A stretch of DNA of 64,000 nt, taken from assembly GCF_002101785.1 (NCBI RefSeq), contig NZ_LQPJ01000043.1, forward strand, positions 1 to 64,000, in the 5' to 3' direction. The notes below the pieces were generated by a model. The model saw only the letters and a program-made list of their open reading frames with translations, was not told the DNA's origin and ran no database searches. The stretch comes from Mycobacterium palustre (GTDB lineage Bacteria; Actinomycetota; Actinomycetes; Mycobacteriales; Mycobacteriaceae). Below, piece after piece: positions 9,300 to 18,286 of the stretch (its first letter is position 1; every line of letters starts with the position of its first letter). The position numbers and the translations under genes are program-made.

Positions 9300-9327
9300 T
9301 TGGACATAATTGGCCTACCTCTAGACT
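9300..9327 (+). promoter_or_regulatory. Candidate crp promoter (SigA-like)
   Basis: TTGGAC at 9300-9305 and TAGACT at 9322-9327 are separated by 16 bp, which fits a housekeeping promoter for crp with a leader of about 55 bases. A GTCACAC half-site just downstream resembles half of a CRP site (TGTGA-N6-TCACA), but I see no full palindrome, so autoregulation is only a guess. Confidence 0.35.
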
Positions 9328-9389
9328 TACGTCACACGGGCAAGGGTTGGCCTGCCCATCTCACATATTTGGAAAGCTGAAGAGGCAAC

Positions 9390-10064
9390 GTGGACGAGAT
9401 CCTGGCAAGGGCAGGAATCTTCCAAGGGGTTGAGCCCGGCGCGGTCGCCGCGCTGACCAAGCAGCTGCAACCCGTCGACTTCCCGCGAGGACACACGGTT
9501 TTCGCCGAGGGGGAGCCGGGCGACCGGCTATACATCATCGTTTCGGGAAAGGTCAAGATTGGGCGGCGTTCCCCGGACGGCCGGGAGAACCTGTTGACGA
9601 TCATGGGCCCGTCCGACATGTTCGGGGAATTGTCGATCTTCGACCCGGGCCCACGGACGTCCAGCGCGACCACGATCACCGAGGTGCGGGCGGTGTCGAT
9701 GGACCGTGACGCGCTGCGGGCGTGGATCGCCGACCGTCCCGAGATCGCCGAGCAGTTGCTGCGGGTGCTCGCCCGGCGGTTGCGCCGCACCAACAACAAC
9801 CTGGCCGACCTGATCTTCACCGACGTGCCCGGCCGGGTGGCCAAGCAGTTGCTACAGCTCGCCCAGCGTTTCGGCACCCAGGAGGGCGGCGCCATGCGTG
9901 TCACCCACGACCTGACGCAAGAAGAGATCGCCCAGCTGGTCGGCGCCTCGCGGGAAACGGTGAACAAGGCGCTGGCCGACTTCGCCCATCGCGGCTGGAT
10001 TCGCCTGGAGGGCAAGAGCGTGCTCATCTCCGACTCCGAGCGCCTGGCCCGCCGAGCCCGGTAG
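9390..10064 (+). CDS. crp: cAMP receptor protein family regulator
   Basis: Global transcription factor of the CRP/FNR family, 224 residues, like Rv3676. The cyclic-nucleotide-binding jelly roll spans about residues 10-120 and contains [16 protein letters not shown], the phosphate-binding cassette for cAMP. A dimerisation helix follows (residues 115-145), then a winged helix with recognition-helix residues in [19 protein letters not shown]. Start is GTG 9390 with GAAGAGG upstream. It acts on a broad regulon including carbon and redox genes in M. tuberculosis. It is monocistronic and faces the convergent metallo-hydrolase gene 18 bp away. Confidence 0.96.
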   Translation: MDEILARAGIFQGVEPGAVAALTKQLQPVDFPRGHTVFAEGEPGDRLYIIVSGKVKIGRRSPDGRENLLTIMGPSDMFGELSIFDPGPRTSSATTITEVRAVSMDRDALRAWIADRPEIAEQLLRVLARRLRRTNNNLADLIFTDVPGRVAKQLLQLAQRFGTQEGGAMRVTHDLTQEEIAQLVGASRETVNKALADFAHRGWIRLEGKSVLISDSERLARRAR

Positions 10065-10082
10065 CCATCGGCCGAGCCGACG

Positions 10083-10877
10083 CTATCGAGCCCGCAGGTA
10101 GTCGAGCTGGGCCTGGACCGACCATTCGGCGACGTCCCAGAGTTTCTCATCGACGTCGGTGTAGACGTATTCCACGACGTCGCGCAGCGTCGCCTCGTCG
10201 CCAAGATCCGACAGCGCGGCGCGCACCTGCTCGAGGCGTTCGTGGCGGTGCGTCAGGTAGCCCGTGGCGACGGATTCCAGGTCGGCCAGCTCGGGCCCGT
10301 GCCCCGGCAGCACCGTGCGGCGGCCCAGCCCGCGCAGCCGGCGCAGCGATTCGAGGTAGTCGGCCAGGCTGCCGTCTTCCTTGTCGATGACGGTGGTGCC
10401 GCGACCCAGCACGGTGTCGGCGGTCAGCACGGCGTCGTCGAGGACGAACGACAACGAGTCGGCGGTGTGTCCGGGGGTGGACATGACCGTGATCTTCAGC
10501 CCGGCGGCGTCGATCACCTCGCCGTCGACGAGCTCACCGCCGAGGCCGCGCAAAAACCCGCTGCCCGCCGACCGGACCGTCGCCCCGGTCAGGTCGACCA
10601 GCTTGTCGATGCCGTCGGTGTGGTCGCCGTGCCGGTGGCTGATGAGCACCAGCGCGACGCGGCCGAGCGAGGCGACGCCGGCGATGTGATCGTCGTCTTC
10701 GGGTCCCGGATCGACGACGACGACTTCGTCGCTGCCCGGCCCGCGCAGCACCCAGGTGTTGGTGCCCTCGAGCGTCAGCAGCCCGGGGTTGTTTGCCAAC
10801 AACACCGACGCAGACTCGGTGACCGCCCGCAACCGTCCGTATGCGGGATGGGTCAGCGACTCGGCGTTGTTGGTCAC
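10083..10877 (-). CDS. Metallo-beta-lactamase-fold hydrolase (Rv3677c type)
   Basis: A 264-residue zinc hydrolase of the MBL superfamily. The metal motif HxHxDH appears as SHRHGDHTDG, with further ligands in STPGHTADSL and DTVLGRGTT and the C-terminal LPGHGPELADLES. The arrangement resembles glyoxalase-II and the LACTB2/RNase-like subgroup; the substrate is unknown. GTG 10877 gives exactly the length recalled for Rv3677c. It lies 5 bp downstream of the RidA gene and is probably translated from the same message. Confidence 0.88.
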   Translation of the reverse strand: MTNNAESLTHPAYGRLRAVTESASVLLANNPGLLTLEGTNTWVLRGPGSDEVVVVDPGPEDDDHIAGVASLGRVALVLISHRHGDHTDGIDKLVDLTGATVRSAGSGFLRGLGGELVDGEVIDAAGLKITVMSTPGHTADSLSFVLDDAVLTADTVLGRGTTVIDKEDGSLADYLESLRRLRGLGRRTVLPGHGPELADLESVATGYLTHRHERLEQVRAALSDLGDEATLRDVVEYVYTDVDEKLWDVAEWSVQAQLDYLRAR

Positions 10878-10882
10878 GGCCG

Positions 10883-11338
10883 TCAGCCGACCTCCACGAT
10901 CAGCTCGACTTCCACCGGCGCATCCAGGGGCAGCTCGGCCACGCCGACGGCCGAACGCGCGTGCGCCCCGTTGTCGCCGAACACCTCGGCCAGCAGCTCC
11001 GAGGCGCCGTTGACGACGGTCGGCTGGCCGTTGAAGCCGGGGGCCGAGGCGACGAACCCGACCACCTTGACCACCCGGGTCACGGCGTCGATGCCGGCGA
11101 CCGAATCGACCGCCGCCAGCGCGTTGAGCGCGCAGATCCGCGCCAGCTCCTTGCCCTGCTCGGGTGTGACGCCGGCGCCGACCTTGCCCGTGCGGGCCAG
11201 CTTTCCGCCCTGCATCGGAAGCTGACCCGCGGTGTAGACCAGGTTGCCGCTGCGCACCGCGGGCACGTAGGAGGCCAGCGGCGCGACCACCTCCGGCAGC
11301 GTGACGCCGAGTTGCCCCAGCCGGGCGGAAGCGGTCAT
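10883..11338 (-). CDS. RidA family protein (enamine/imine deaminase-like)
   Basis: YjgF/YER057c/UK114 fold, 151 residues. RidA proteins hydrolyse reactive enamine/imine intermediates made by PLP enzymes; members lacking the catalytic Arg have other roles. The family signature shows as VYTAGQLPMQ near the N-terminus and DAPVEVELIVEV at the C-terminus. The usual catalytic Arg before the final strand is not obvious here, so enzymatic activity is uncertain. Start ATG 11338 directly follows the stop of the DUF4177 gene. Confidence 0.85.
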   Translation of the reverse strand: MTASARLGQLGVTLPEVVAPLASYVPAVRSGNLVYTAGQLPMQGGKLARTGKVGAGVTPEQGKELARICALNALAAVDSVAGIDAVTRVVKVVGFVASAPGFNGQPTVVNGASELLAEVFGDNGAHARSAVGVAELPLDAPVEVELIVEVG

Positions 11339-11500
11339 CTACTTGGGGCGCTTCAAATACGCGACGTGCTGCTCGCCGGTGGGGCCGGGCAGGACGGCCA
11401 CCAGCTCCCAGCCGTCGGCGCCCCACTGGTCGAGGATTTGTTTGGTGGCGTGCGTCAGCAGGGGAACCGTGGCGTATTCCCATGCGGTCGGTTGACTCAT
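11339..11500 (-). CDS. Small DUF4177-type protein
   Basis: A 53-residue protein that starts MSQPTAWEYATVPLLTH and contains the DUF4177 hallmark QWGADGWELVAVL. The family is small, cytosolic and uncharacterised. Start ATG 11500; the stop TAG at 11339-11341 is immediately followed by the RidA start at 11338, so the genes are coupled. It corresponds to the small gene Rv3678A of M. tuberculosis. Confidence 0.85.
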   Translation of the reverse strand: MSQPTAWEYATVPLLTHATKQILDQWGADGWELVAVLPGPTGEQHVAYLKRPK

Positions 11501-11595
11501 GACGCGAGCTTATCGGTCCGACGCGGAGGGCCCCGGCCCGCCGGCCAGCTACCCGATCGACGGGCGCCCTGGAGCCCTCGGGCTAGCATGCGAAG

Positions 11596-12618
11596 GTGGC
11601 ATCCACTTCGAGCGGCGGCAGCTCCGTCGGCTGGCCCGCGCGCTTGTCGAAGGCCCGCTTGCATTTCGTGACGGGCAAGGGCGGTACCGGCAAGTCGACG
11701 GTGGCGGCCGCCCTGGCGCTGACGCTCGCGGCCGGCGGCCGCAAAGTCCTTCTCGTCGAAGTCGAGGGCCGCCAAGGGATTGCGCAACTCTTCGACGTCC
11801 CGCCGCTGCCGTACCAGGAGCTCAAGATCGCGACCGCCGAGCGCGGCGGCCAGGTCAACGCGCTGGCGATCGACATCGAGGCCGCGTTCCTGGAATACCT
11901 GGACATGTTCTACAACCTCGGCATCGCGGGCCGGGCGATGCGCCGCATCGGGGCCATCGAGTTCGCGACGACGATCGCGCCCGGCCTGCGCGACGTGCTG
12001 CTCACCGGCAAGATCAAGGAGTCGGTGGTGCGCGTGGACAAGGGAACCCGGAATCCGGTCTACGACGCCGTCGTCGTCGACTCGCCGCCGACGGGCCGCA
12101 TCGCCCGTTTTCTCGATGTCACCAAAGCCGTTTCGGATCTGGCCAAGGGCGGCCCGGTGCACTCGCAAAGCGAGGGTGTGGTGCGGCTGCTGCACTCCGA
12201 GGCGACCGCCATTCATTTGGTCACCCTGCTGGAGGCCCTGCCGGTGCAGGAGACGCTGGAAGCCATCGATGAGCTTGCGGCGATGCAGCTGCCGATCGGC
12301 AGCGTGATCGTCAACCGCAACATCCCGTCCTATCTGGAGCCGCGGGATTTGGCCAAGGCCGCCGAGGGAGACGTCGACGCGGACTCGGTGCGCGCCGGGC
12401 TGGAGCTGGCCGGAATCAGGCTGGAAGACGCCGATTTCGCCGGGCTGCTGACCGAGACGATCCAGCATGCGACCCGGATCGCCGCGCGGGCCGAGACCGC
12501 CCAGCAGCTGTACGCGTTGAACGTGCCACGGCTGGAACTGCCGGCGATCTCCGACGGTGTCGACCTCGGTAGCCTGTACGAGCTGTCGGAATCGCTTGCG
12601 CAGCAGGGGGTTCGATGA
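11596..12618 (+). CDS. bagA: Get3/ArsA-like ATPase, first subunit (Rv3679 type)
   Basis: SIMIBI-class ATPase related to ArsA and Get3, 340 residues. The deviant Walker A motif GKGGTGKST near residue 28 includes the signature lysine that reaches across the dimer; a switch-like DSPPTGR motif follows near residue 160. In M. tuberculosis the orthologue acts with its downstream partner as a Get3-like pair, for which I recall the names BagA and BagB; the client proteins are unresolved. Start GTG 11596 gives the same length as Rv3679. The downstream gene overlaps by 4 bp (ATGA). Confidence 0.9.
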   Translation: MASTSSGGSSVGWPARLSKARLHFVTGKGGTGKSTVAAALALTLAAGGRKVLLVEVEGRQGIAQLFDVPPLPYQELKIATAERGGQVNALAIDIEAAFLEYLDMFYNLGIAGRAMRRIGAIEFATTIAPGLRDVLLTGKIKESVVRVDKGTRNPVYDAVVVDSPPTGRIARFLDVTKAVSDLAKGGPVHSQSEGVVRLLHSEATAIHLVTLLEALPVQETLEAIDELAAMQLPIGSVIVNRNIPSYLEPRDLAKAAEGDVDADSVRAGLELAGIRLEDADFAGLLTETIQHATRIAARAETAQQLYALNVPRLELPAISDGVDLGSLYELSESLAQQGVR

Positions 12619-13772
12619 GCACCGCACCGAAAGCGCTTGATATGGCCGCCATCCTGGCGGACACGTCGAACCGGGTGGTGGTGTGTTGCGGCGCGGGCGG
12701 CGTGGGCAAGACGACCACCGCGGCCGCCATAGCGATGCGAGCGGCCGAATACGGCCGCACCGTCTGCGTTTTGACGATCGACCCGGCCAAGCGGCTGGCG
12801 CAGGCGCTCGGGGTCAACGACCTGGGCAATACCCCGCAGCGCGTGCCGCTGGCCCCCGAGGTGTCCGGGGAGCTGCACGCGATGATGCTCGACATGCGGC
12901 GCACGTTCGACGAGATGGTGGTCCAGTATTCCGGAGCCGGTCGCGCGCAATCGATTCTGGACAACCAGTTCTACCAGACCGTCGCCACCTCGCTTGCCGG
13001 CACGCAGGAGTACATGGCGATGGAGAAGCTGGGGCAGCTGCTCAGCGAGGACCGCTGGGACCTGGTGGTGGTGGACACTCCCCCGTCGCGGAACGCGTTG
13101 GACTTCTTGGACGCGCCCAAGCGTCTCGGCAGTTTCATGGACAGCCGACTGTGGCGCTTGCTCCTGGCCCCCGGCCGCGGCATCGGCCGGTTGGTAACCG
13201 GCGCAATGGGTTTGGCGATGAAGGCGATGTCGACGGTGTTGGGCTCGCAGATGCTCGCCGACGCGGCGGCCTTCGTGCAATCGCTGGACGCCACCTTCGG
13301 CGGGTTCCGGGAGAAGGCCGACCGCACCTACGCGCTGCTGAAACGGCGCGGCACGCAATTCGTCGTGGTGTCGGCTGCCGAACCCGACGCCCTGCGAGAG
13401 GCGGCCTTCTTCGTCGACCGGCTATCGCAGGAAGGCATGCCGCTCGCGGGCCTCGTGCTGAACCGCACCCACCCGACGTTGTGCTCGCTGCCCGTGGAGC
13501 GTGCGATCGACGGCAGCGAAACGCTGGAGGCGCACACGGAGTCCGAGGTCGCGTCGCTGGCCGCAGCCGTGCTGCAAATTCACGCCGACCGCGCGCAGAC
13601 CGCCAAGCGCGAGATCCGACTGCTTTCCCGGTTCACCGCGGCCCACCCGCATGTGCCGGTGATCGGGGTCCCGTCGCTGCCGTTCGACGTGTCGGACCTC
13701 GAGGCGCTGCGGGCGCTCGCCGATCAGATCACCGCGGCCGGTGACGATGCGCCCCGCGTAGCGGGGCGCTGA
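12615..13772 (+). CDS. bagB: Get3/ArsA-like ATPase, second subunit (Rv3680 type)
   Basis: Second ArsA/Get3-like ATPase, 385 residues, translationally coupled to the first (ATGA overlap). The Walker A reads GAGGVGKTT near residue 26: the deviant-Walker signature lysine is Ala, while the P-loop lysine is kept. [13 protein letters not shown] near residue 155 corresponds to the switch region. The two subunits probably form a heterodimer or hetero-oligomer; the asymmetry in the signature lysine suggests different roles. The last codons lie inside a GC-rich inverted repeat that probably terminates transcription. Confidence 0.9.
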   Translation: MSTAPKALDMAAILADTSNRVVVCCGAGGVGKTTTAAAIAMRAAEYGRTVCVLTIDPAKRLAQALGVNDLGNTPQRVPLAPEVSGELHAMMLDMRRTFDEMVVQYSGAGRAQSILDNQFYQTVATSLAGTQEYMAMEKLGQLLSEDRWDLVVVDTPPSRNALDFLDAPKRLGSFMDSRLWRLLLAPGRGIGRLVTGAMGLAMKAMSTVLGSQMLADAAAFVQSLDATFGGFREKADRTYALLKRRGTQFVVVSAAEPDALREAAFFVDRLSQEGMPLAGLVLNRTHPTLCSLPVERAIDGSETLEAHTESEVASLAAAVLQIHADRAQTAKREIRLLSRFTAAHPHVPVIGVPSLPFDVSDLEALRALADQITAAGDDAPRVAGR

Positions 13773-13833
13773 GGAACCGGCCCATCCGGCACCGGCCGGT
13801 GACCGATGCGGCCCGCGTAGCGGGGCGCTTGGT
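13736..13833. repeat. Duplicated GC hairpin unit (probable terminator)
   Basis: Two near-identical units of about 38 bp begin GGCCGGTGAC at 13736 and 13794 and both contain CGCGTAGCGGGGCGCT. The first forms a perfect stem GCGCCCCGC / GTA loop / GCGGGGCGC (13749-13769) overlapping the stop codon of the upstream ATPase gene; the second (13808-13828) has one stem mismatch. The position between convergent bagB and whiB4 suits a bidirectional intrinsic terminator. The duplication shows the unit was copied locally. Confidence 0.6.
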
Positions 13834-14117
13834 CTCGCCGGGCGACGACACCTCTCTTTGACCCGCGTCAGTTTTCGGCGGCGCGGCGCTATTGACACTG
13901 CCCAGGCCGTTCGCGGCGCAGGGAAGCCGTTGCTGCCGAATCCCCGTCAGGCACAAGCACGCTCGTATTCGACACGAGCCAGTCAACTATTAGACAGTTC
14001 CAGTCGCGGGCTGAGGGAGAGGTGCCGTAACAGAAACGTAATTATGAAAACCGTAATTTTCAGGGCCGTTTGAAGGGTTTTGGCGTCGGGACTAGACGTG
14101 CCTGTATGTCGCCGAGA
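13834..14117. other. Gene-free spacer between bagB and whiB4
   Basis: With the hairpins this leaves 345 bp without a gene. Part of it (about 14025-14070) is unusually AT-rich for this genome, with two imperfect copies of AAACGTAATT. An open frame at 13858-14073 has no domain or ribosome-binding site. I see no RNA gene. Confidence 0.4.
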
Positions 14118-14468
14118 TCAGCCCACGCCGCGGTTGCGGCGCTTCTCGAAGAAGTCCGACCACGAAACGACCTCGGGGTGCTGCTTGAGCAGCGCCCTGC
14201 GCTGGCGTTCGGTCATGCCACCCCACACACCGAACTCCACCTTGTTGTCCAGCGCGTCCGCGCCGCACTCCTGCATCACTGGGCAGTGGCGGCAGATCAC
14301 CGCTGCTTTCCGCTGCGCGGCCCCCCGAACAAACAGTTCATCGGGGTCCGTGGTCCGGCAGAGCGCCTTCGATACCCACGCAATCCGCTCTTCGGCGTCG
14401 ACACTGCGCAGTGCTCCTTGAGCAGCCGCGATGTTCGTCCTGCGCGCGGCTGGCCGTGTTCCTGACAC
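14118..14468 (-). CDS. whiB4: Iron-sulfur redox regulator WhiB4
   Basis: Wbl-family protein, 116 residues. Four cysteines bind a redox-sensitive [4Fe-4S] cluster: one in KALCRTTD, two in CRHC and one in QECG. The G(V/I)WGG turn appears as FGVWGGMTE, followed by the basic DNA-binding tail RRALLKQ. In M. tuberculosis WhiB4 represses antioxidant and cell-wall genes in response to oxygen. Start GTG 14468. Divergent from ponA2 as in M. tuberculosis, so the shared intergenic region probably controls both. Confidence 0.95.
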   Translation of the reverse strand: MSGTRPAARRTNIAAAQGALRSVDAEERIAWVSKALCRTTDPDELFVRGAAQRKAAVICRHCPVMQECGADALDNKVEFGVWGGMTERQRRALLKQHPEVVSWSDFFEKRRNRGVG

Positions 14469-14486
14469 GAGCTGTTCCCTTCCTCC

Positions 14487-14506
14487 CGATCGCTATGCTG
14501 CGATCG
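14487..14506. promoter_or_regulatory. Palindrome upstream of whiB4
   Basis: Perfect dyad CGATCGC-TATGCT-GCGATCG, 19-38 bp upstream of the whiB4 start codon and flanked by CCTCC on both sides. It could be an operator or a hairpin in the whiB4 leader; no known regulator consensus matches. The rest of the 374-bp whiB4-ponA2 spacer holds no gene. Confidence 0.4.
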
Positions 14507-14781
14507 CCCTCCTCGGGTGCAGACCCCTGCTGCGATCTACGCCACACTGTGCACATCGGTGTTAGCCGAATCTCACCGTGTGTCTAAGTTAGGTGGTCAA
14601 GTGGCAATTGCGCAACAGTCTGATAACGGTTTTTTTGGGACGCCCGTGCAGTCTCGACCGAAATCATAGATCGGAGTGCGACCATTCGCATCCCGGCCCG
14701 GTTGCCGACCGGTGACAGCGACGCTATTTTTTTCGCCGACATCGAGTCTAAGTTCGCTGCTCACGGTATGGGAGCGGCCTT

Positions 14782-14805
14782 GTCAACTGATCGGTCAACT
14801 GATCG
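14782..14805 (+). repeat. Tandem 12-bp direct repeat upstream of ponA2
   Basis: Two exact, adjacent copies of GTCAACTGATCG lie 38 bp before the ponA2 ATG. The position is near where a promoter -35/-10 region would sit; TACCCT at 14830-14835, 8 bp before the ATG, is a possible -10 for a leaderless transcript. The repeats may bind a regulator or be a simple duplication. Confidence 0.4.
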
Positions 14806-14842
14806 CGTCGGCGGGTGACACGGGGCGGCTACCCTAGTACGC

Positions 14843-17269
14843 ATGCCAGACCGCCCGCCGGCCGCACTCACGCTGCTCAAGCTCGCCGGCTGCTGTTTGT
14901 TGGCCAGCGTCGTGGCCACCGCGCTGATGTTCCCGCTGGCCGGGGGGCTGGGGTTGATCTCCAACCGGGCCTCCGAAGTGGTCGCCAACGGCTCGGCCCA
15001 GCTGCTGCAGGGCGAAGTCCCGGCGGTCTCCACGATGGTCGACAAAAAAGGCAACGTGATCGCGTGGCTGTATTCGCAGCGTCGCTTCGAGGTGCCCACC
15101 GACAAGATCGCCAACACCATGAAGCTCGCGATCGTCTCGATCGAGGACAAGCGGTTCGCCGACCACAACGGCGTGGACTGGAAGGGCACACTGACCGGGC
15201 TGGCCGGCTACGCGTCCGGCGATGTCGACACCCGCGGCGGATCGACCATCGAACAGCAGTACGTCAAGAACTACCAACTGTTGGTGACGGCCCAAACCGA
15301 CGCCGAGAAGCGCGCGGCCGTCGAAACCACCCCGGCCCGCAAGCTGCGCGAGATCCGGATGGCGCTCACGCTCGACAAGACGTTCACCAAGCCGGAAATC
15401 CTGACCCGCTACCTGAATCTCGTTTCGTTCGGCAACGGCTCGTTCGGGGTGCAGGACGCGGCACAGACCTACTTCGGCATCAACGCCTCAGACCTGAACT
15501 GGCAGCAGGCGGCCCTGCTGGCCGGCATGGTGCAGTCGACCAGCACGCTGAACCCGTACACCAACCCCGACGGCGCGTTGGCCCGGCGCAACCTGGTGCT
15601 CGACACCATGATCGAGAACCTGCCCCAAGAGGCCGACGCCCTGCGCGCGGCGAAGGCCACGCCGCTGGGCGTCTTGCCGCAGCCCAAGGAACTGCCCCGC
15701 GGCTGCATCGCCGCGGGTGACCGCGCCTTCTTCTGCGACTACGTGCAGGAGTACCTGTCGCGCGCCGGCATCAGCAAGGATCAGTTGGCCAAGGGCGGCT
15801 ACATGATCCGCACCACGCTCGACCCGGACGTGCAGGCCCCGGTCAAGGCTGCCATCGACAAGTTCGCGAGCCCGACCCTGCCGGGCATCTCGAGCGTGAT
15901 GAGCGTGATCGCTCCGGGCAAGGACGCCCACCACGTCATAGCGATGGCCAGCAACCGCAAGTACGGGCTGGACACCGAGGCCGGCGAAACCATGCGACCC
16001 CAGCCGTTCTCCCTCGTCGGCGACGGCGCCGGATCGGTCTTCAAGATCTTCACCACGGCGGCGGCGCTGGACATGGGCATGGGCATCAACGCCACGCTCG
16101 AGGTGCCCGGCCGGTTCCAGGCCAAGGGCATGGGTAGCGGCGGCGCGAAGGGCTGCCCCAAGGACACCTGGTGCGTGGTCAACGCCGGTAGCTACCGGGG
16201 CTCGATGAACGTCACCGACGCGCTGGCCACCTCGCCCAACACCGCGTTCGCCAAGCTGATCCAGCAGGTCGGCGTGGCCCGCACGGTGGACATGGCCATC
16301 AAGCTGGGGCTGCGGTCCTACGCGGATCCCGGCACGGCCCGCGACTACAACCCCGACAGCAACGAGAGCCTGGCCGACTTCGTCAAGCGACAGAACATCG
16401 GCTCGTTCACGCTGGGTCCGATCGAGGTGAACGCGCTCGAGCTGTCCAACGTCGCGGCCACCCTGGCCTCGGGCGGCGTGTGGTGCCCGCCCAACCCCGT
16501 CGACAAGCTGATCGACCGCAACGGCAACGAGGTCGCGGTGACCACCGAGACGTGCGACCAGGTGGTGCCCGAGGGCCTGGCCAACACGATGGCCAACGCG
16601 ATGAGCAAGGACGCCGTGGGTGGCGGCACGGCGGCCGGTTCGGCCGGCGCGGCGGGCTGGGACCTGCCGGTGTCCGCCAAGACCGGCACCACCGAGGCGC
16701 ACCGATCCTCCGCTTTCGTCGGTTTCACCAGCCACTACGCGGCCGCGAACTACATCTACGACGACTCGCCCAACCCGACGGACTTGTGCTCCGCGCCGCT
16801 GCGGCACTGCGGCGAGGGCGACTTGTACGGCGGTAACGAGCCGGCCCGCACCTGGTTCACGGCGATGAAGCCGATCGCCACCAATTTCGGCCCGGTGCAG
16901 CTGCCGCCCACCGACCCCCGCTACGTCGACGGCTCACCCGGGTCGCGGGTGCCCAGCGTCGCCGGCCTGGACGTGGACGTGGCGCGTCAACGCCTCAAGG
17001 AGGCGGGCTTCCAGGTCGCCGACCAGACCAACTCGGTCAACAGCAGCGCCAAGCAGGGCGAGGTGGTCGGGACGACGCCGAGCGGGCAAACAATCCCGGG
17101 GTCGATCATCACGATCCAGGTCAGCAACGGCATCCCGCCGGCGCCGCCGCCGCCGCCGGAAGGCGCGCCCGTGCCGGTGGGTTCTCAGGTGGTGGAGATT
17201 CCGGGCTTGCCGCCGATCACCATCCCGCTGCTGGCGCCTCCCCCGCCGCCCGGACAGCCCCCGCCGTAG
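14843..17269 (+). CDS. ponA2: Bifunctional class A penicillin-binding protein PonA2
   Basis: Peptidoglycan glycosyltransferase/transpeptidase, 808 residues. An N-terminal transmembrane helix (about residues 9-30) is followed by a GT51 domain with IEDKRFADH and GGSTIEQQYVKN, then a transpeptidase domain with GSVFK (active Ser), SPNT and SAKTGTTEAH. One PASTA domain (about residues 695-760, PSVAGLDVDVARQRL) and a Pro-rich tail end the protein. In mycobacteria PonA2 matters for cell-wall integrity under stress and in non-replicating cells. Start ATG 14843. Divergent from whiB4. Confidence 0.97.
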   Translation: MPDRPPAALTLLKLAGCCLLASVVATALMFPLAGGLGLISNRASEVVANGSAQLLQGEVPAVSTMVDKKGNVIAWLYSQRRFEVPTDKIANTMKLAIVSIEDKRFADHNGVDWKGTLTGLAGYASGDVDTRGGSTIEQQYVKNYQLLVTAQTDAEKRAAVETTPARKLREIRMALTLDKTFTKPEILTRYLNLVSFGNGSFGVQDAAQTYFGINASDLNWQQAALLAGMVQSTSTLNPYTNPDGALARRNLVLDTMIENLPQEADALRAAKATPLGVLPQPKELPRGCIAAGDRAFFCDYVQEYLSRAGISKDQLAKGGYMIRTTLDPDVQAPVKAAIDKFASPTLPGISSVMSVIAPGKDAHHVIAMASNRKYGLDTEAGETMRPQPFSLVGDGAGSVFKIFTTAAALDMGMGINATLEVPGRFQAKGMGSGGAKGCPKDTWCVVNAGSYRGSMNVTDALATSPNTAFAKLIQQVGVARTVDMAIKLGLRSYADPGTARDYNPDSNESLADFVKRQNIGSFTLGPIEVNALELSNVAATLASGGVWCPPNPVDKLIDRNGNEVAVTTETCDQVVPEGLANTMANAMSKDAVGGGTAAGSAGAAGWDLPVSAKTGTTEAHRSSAFVGFTSHYAAANYIYDDSPNPTDLCSAPLRHCGEGDLYGGNEPARTWFTAMKPIATNFGPVQLPPTDPRYVDGSPGSRVPSVAGLDVDVARQRLKEAGFQVADQTNSVNSSAKQGEVVGTTPSGQTIPGSIITIQVSNGIPPAPPPPPEGAPVPVGSQVVEIPGLPPITIPLLAPPPPPGQPPP

Positions 17270-17326
17270 GGGCAGATCCGCGCCAGATCGCGCTGCCAAA
17301 GCGCCGCCGGCAGTAGGCTTGCCAGC

Positions 17327-18286
17327 ATGGCTGAAGTTATGCCCGTTCTCCTGCGGACCGGCGCCGCCGCCCTCGGCTCGACCGTCGCCGGCATCGGTTA
17401 TGCCGCGTTCGTCGAGCGCAACGCGTTCGTCCTGCGCGAGATCACCATGCCCGTCCTGACGCCGGGTTCGACACCGCTGCGGGTGCTGCACATCAGCGAT
17501 CTGCACATGCTGCCCAACCAGCGCCGCAAACAGGCCTGGCTGCGCGAGCTGGCCAGCTGGGAGCCCGACCTGGTCGTCAACACCGGCGACAACCTGGCCC
17601 ACCCCAAGGCGGTGCCCGCGGTGGTGCAGACCCTGGGCGATCTGCTGTCGCGCCCGGGCGTCTTCGTCTTCGGCAGCAACGACTACTTCGGGCCGCGCCT
17701 GAAAAACCCGATGCACTACGTGACCAACCCGACGCATCGGGTGCGCGGCGAGCCGCTGCCCTGGCAGGACCTGCGGGCGGCGTTCACCGAGCGCGGCTGG
17801 CTCGACCTGACCCACAACCGCCGCGAGTTCGAGGTGGCCGGCCTGCACGTCGCGGCCGCGGGCGTCGACGACCCCCACATCGGCCGGGACCGCTACGACG
17901 CGATCGCCGGCCCTGCCAGCCCGGCGGCCAATTTGCGCCTCGGGCTGACGCACTCGCCGGAGCCGCGGGTGCTGGACCGCTTCGCCGCCGACGGCTACCA
18001 GCTGGTGATGGCCGGCCACACTCACGGCGGGCAGCTGTGCCTGCCGTTCTACGGCGCCCTGGTGACCAACTGCGGCCTGGACCGCTCCCGGGCCAAGGGC
18101 CCGTCGCGCTGGGGCGCGAACATGCAGCTGCATGTCTCCGCGGGCATCGGCACCTCGCCGTTCGCGCCCGTGCGCTTCTGCTGCCGGCCGGAGGCGACGC
18201 TGCTGACGCTGATCGCCGCGCCGATGGGTGACCGCGACTCCACCAGCGACCTAACCCGTTCGCAGCCAACAGCTTCCGTGCGTTGA
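17327..18286 (+). CDS. Metallophosphoesterase (Rv3683 type)
   Basis: Calcineurin-like phosphoesterase, 319 residues, resembling YkuE-type enzymes. Metal-binding motifs are in order: [19 protein letters not shown] and [13 protein letters not shown] weakly hydrophobic N-terminus (residues 5-27) may be a membrane anchor. The substrate is unknown; relatives act on lipid-linked or nucleotide phosphodiesters. The stop overlaps the TTG start of cds1 by 4 bp, indicating coupling. Confidence 0.88.
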   Translation: MAEVMPVLLRTGAAALGSTVAGIGYAAFVERNAFVLREITMPVLTPGSTPLRVLHISDLHMLPNQRRKQAWLRELASWEPDLVVNTGDNLAHPKAVPAVVQTLGDLLSRPGVFVFGSNDYFGPRLKNPMHYVTNPTHRVRGEPLPWQDLRAAFTERGWLDLTHNRREFEVAGLHVAAAGVDDPHIGRDRYDAIAGPASPAANLRLGLTHSPEPRVLDRFAADGYQLVMAGHTHGGQLCLPFYGALVTNCGLDRSRAKGPSRWGANMQLHVSAGIGTSPFAPVRFCCRPEATLLTLIAAPMGDRDSTSDLTRSQPTASVR

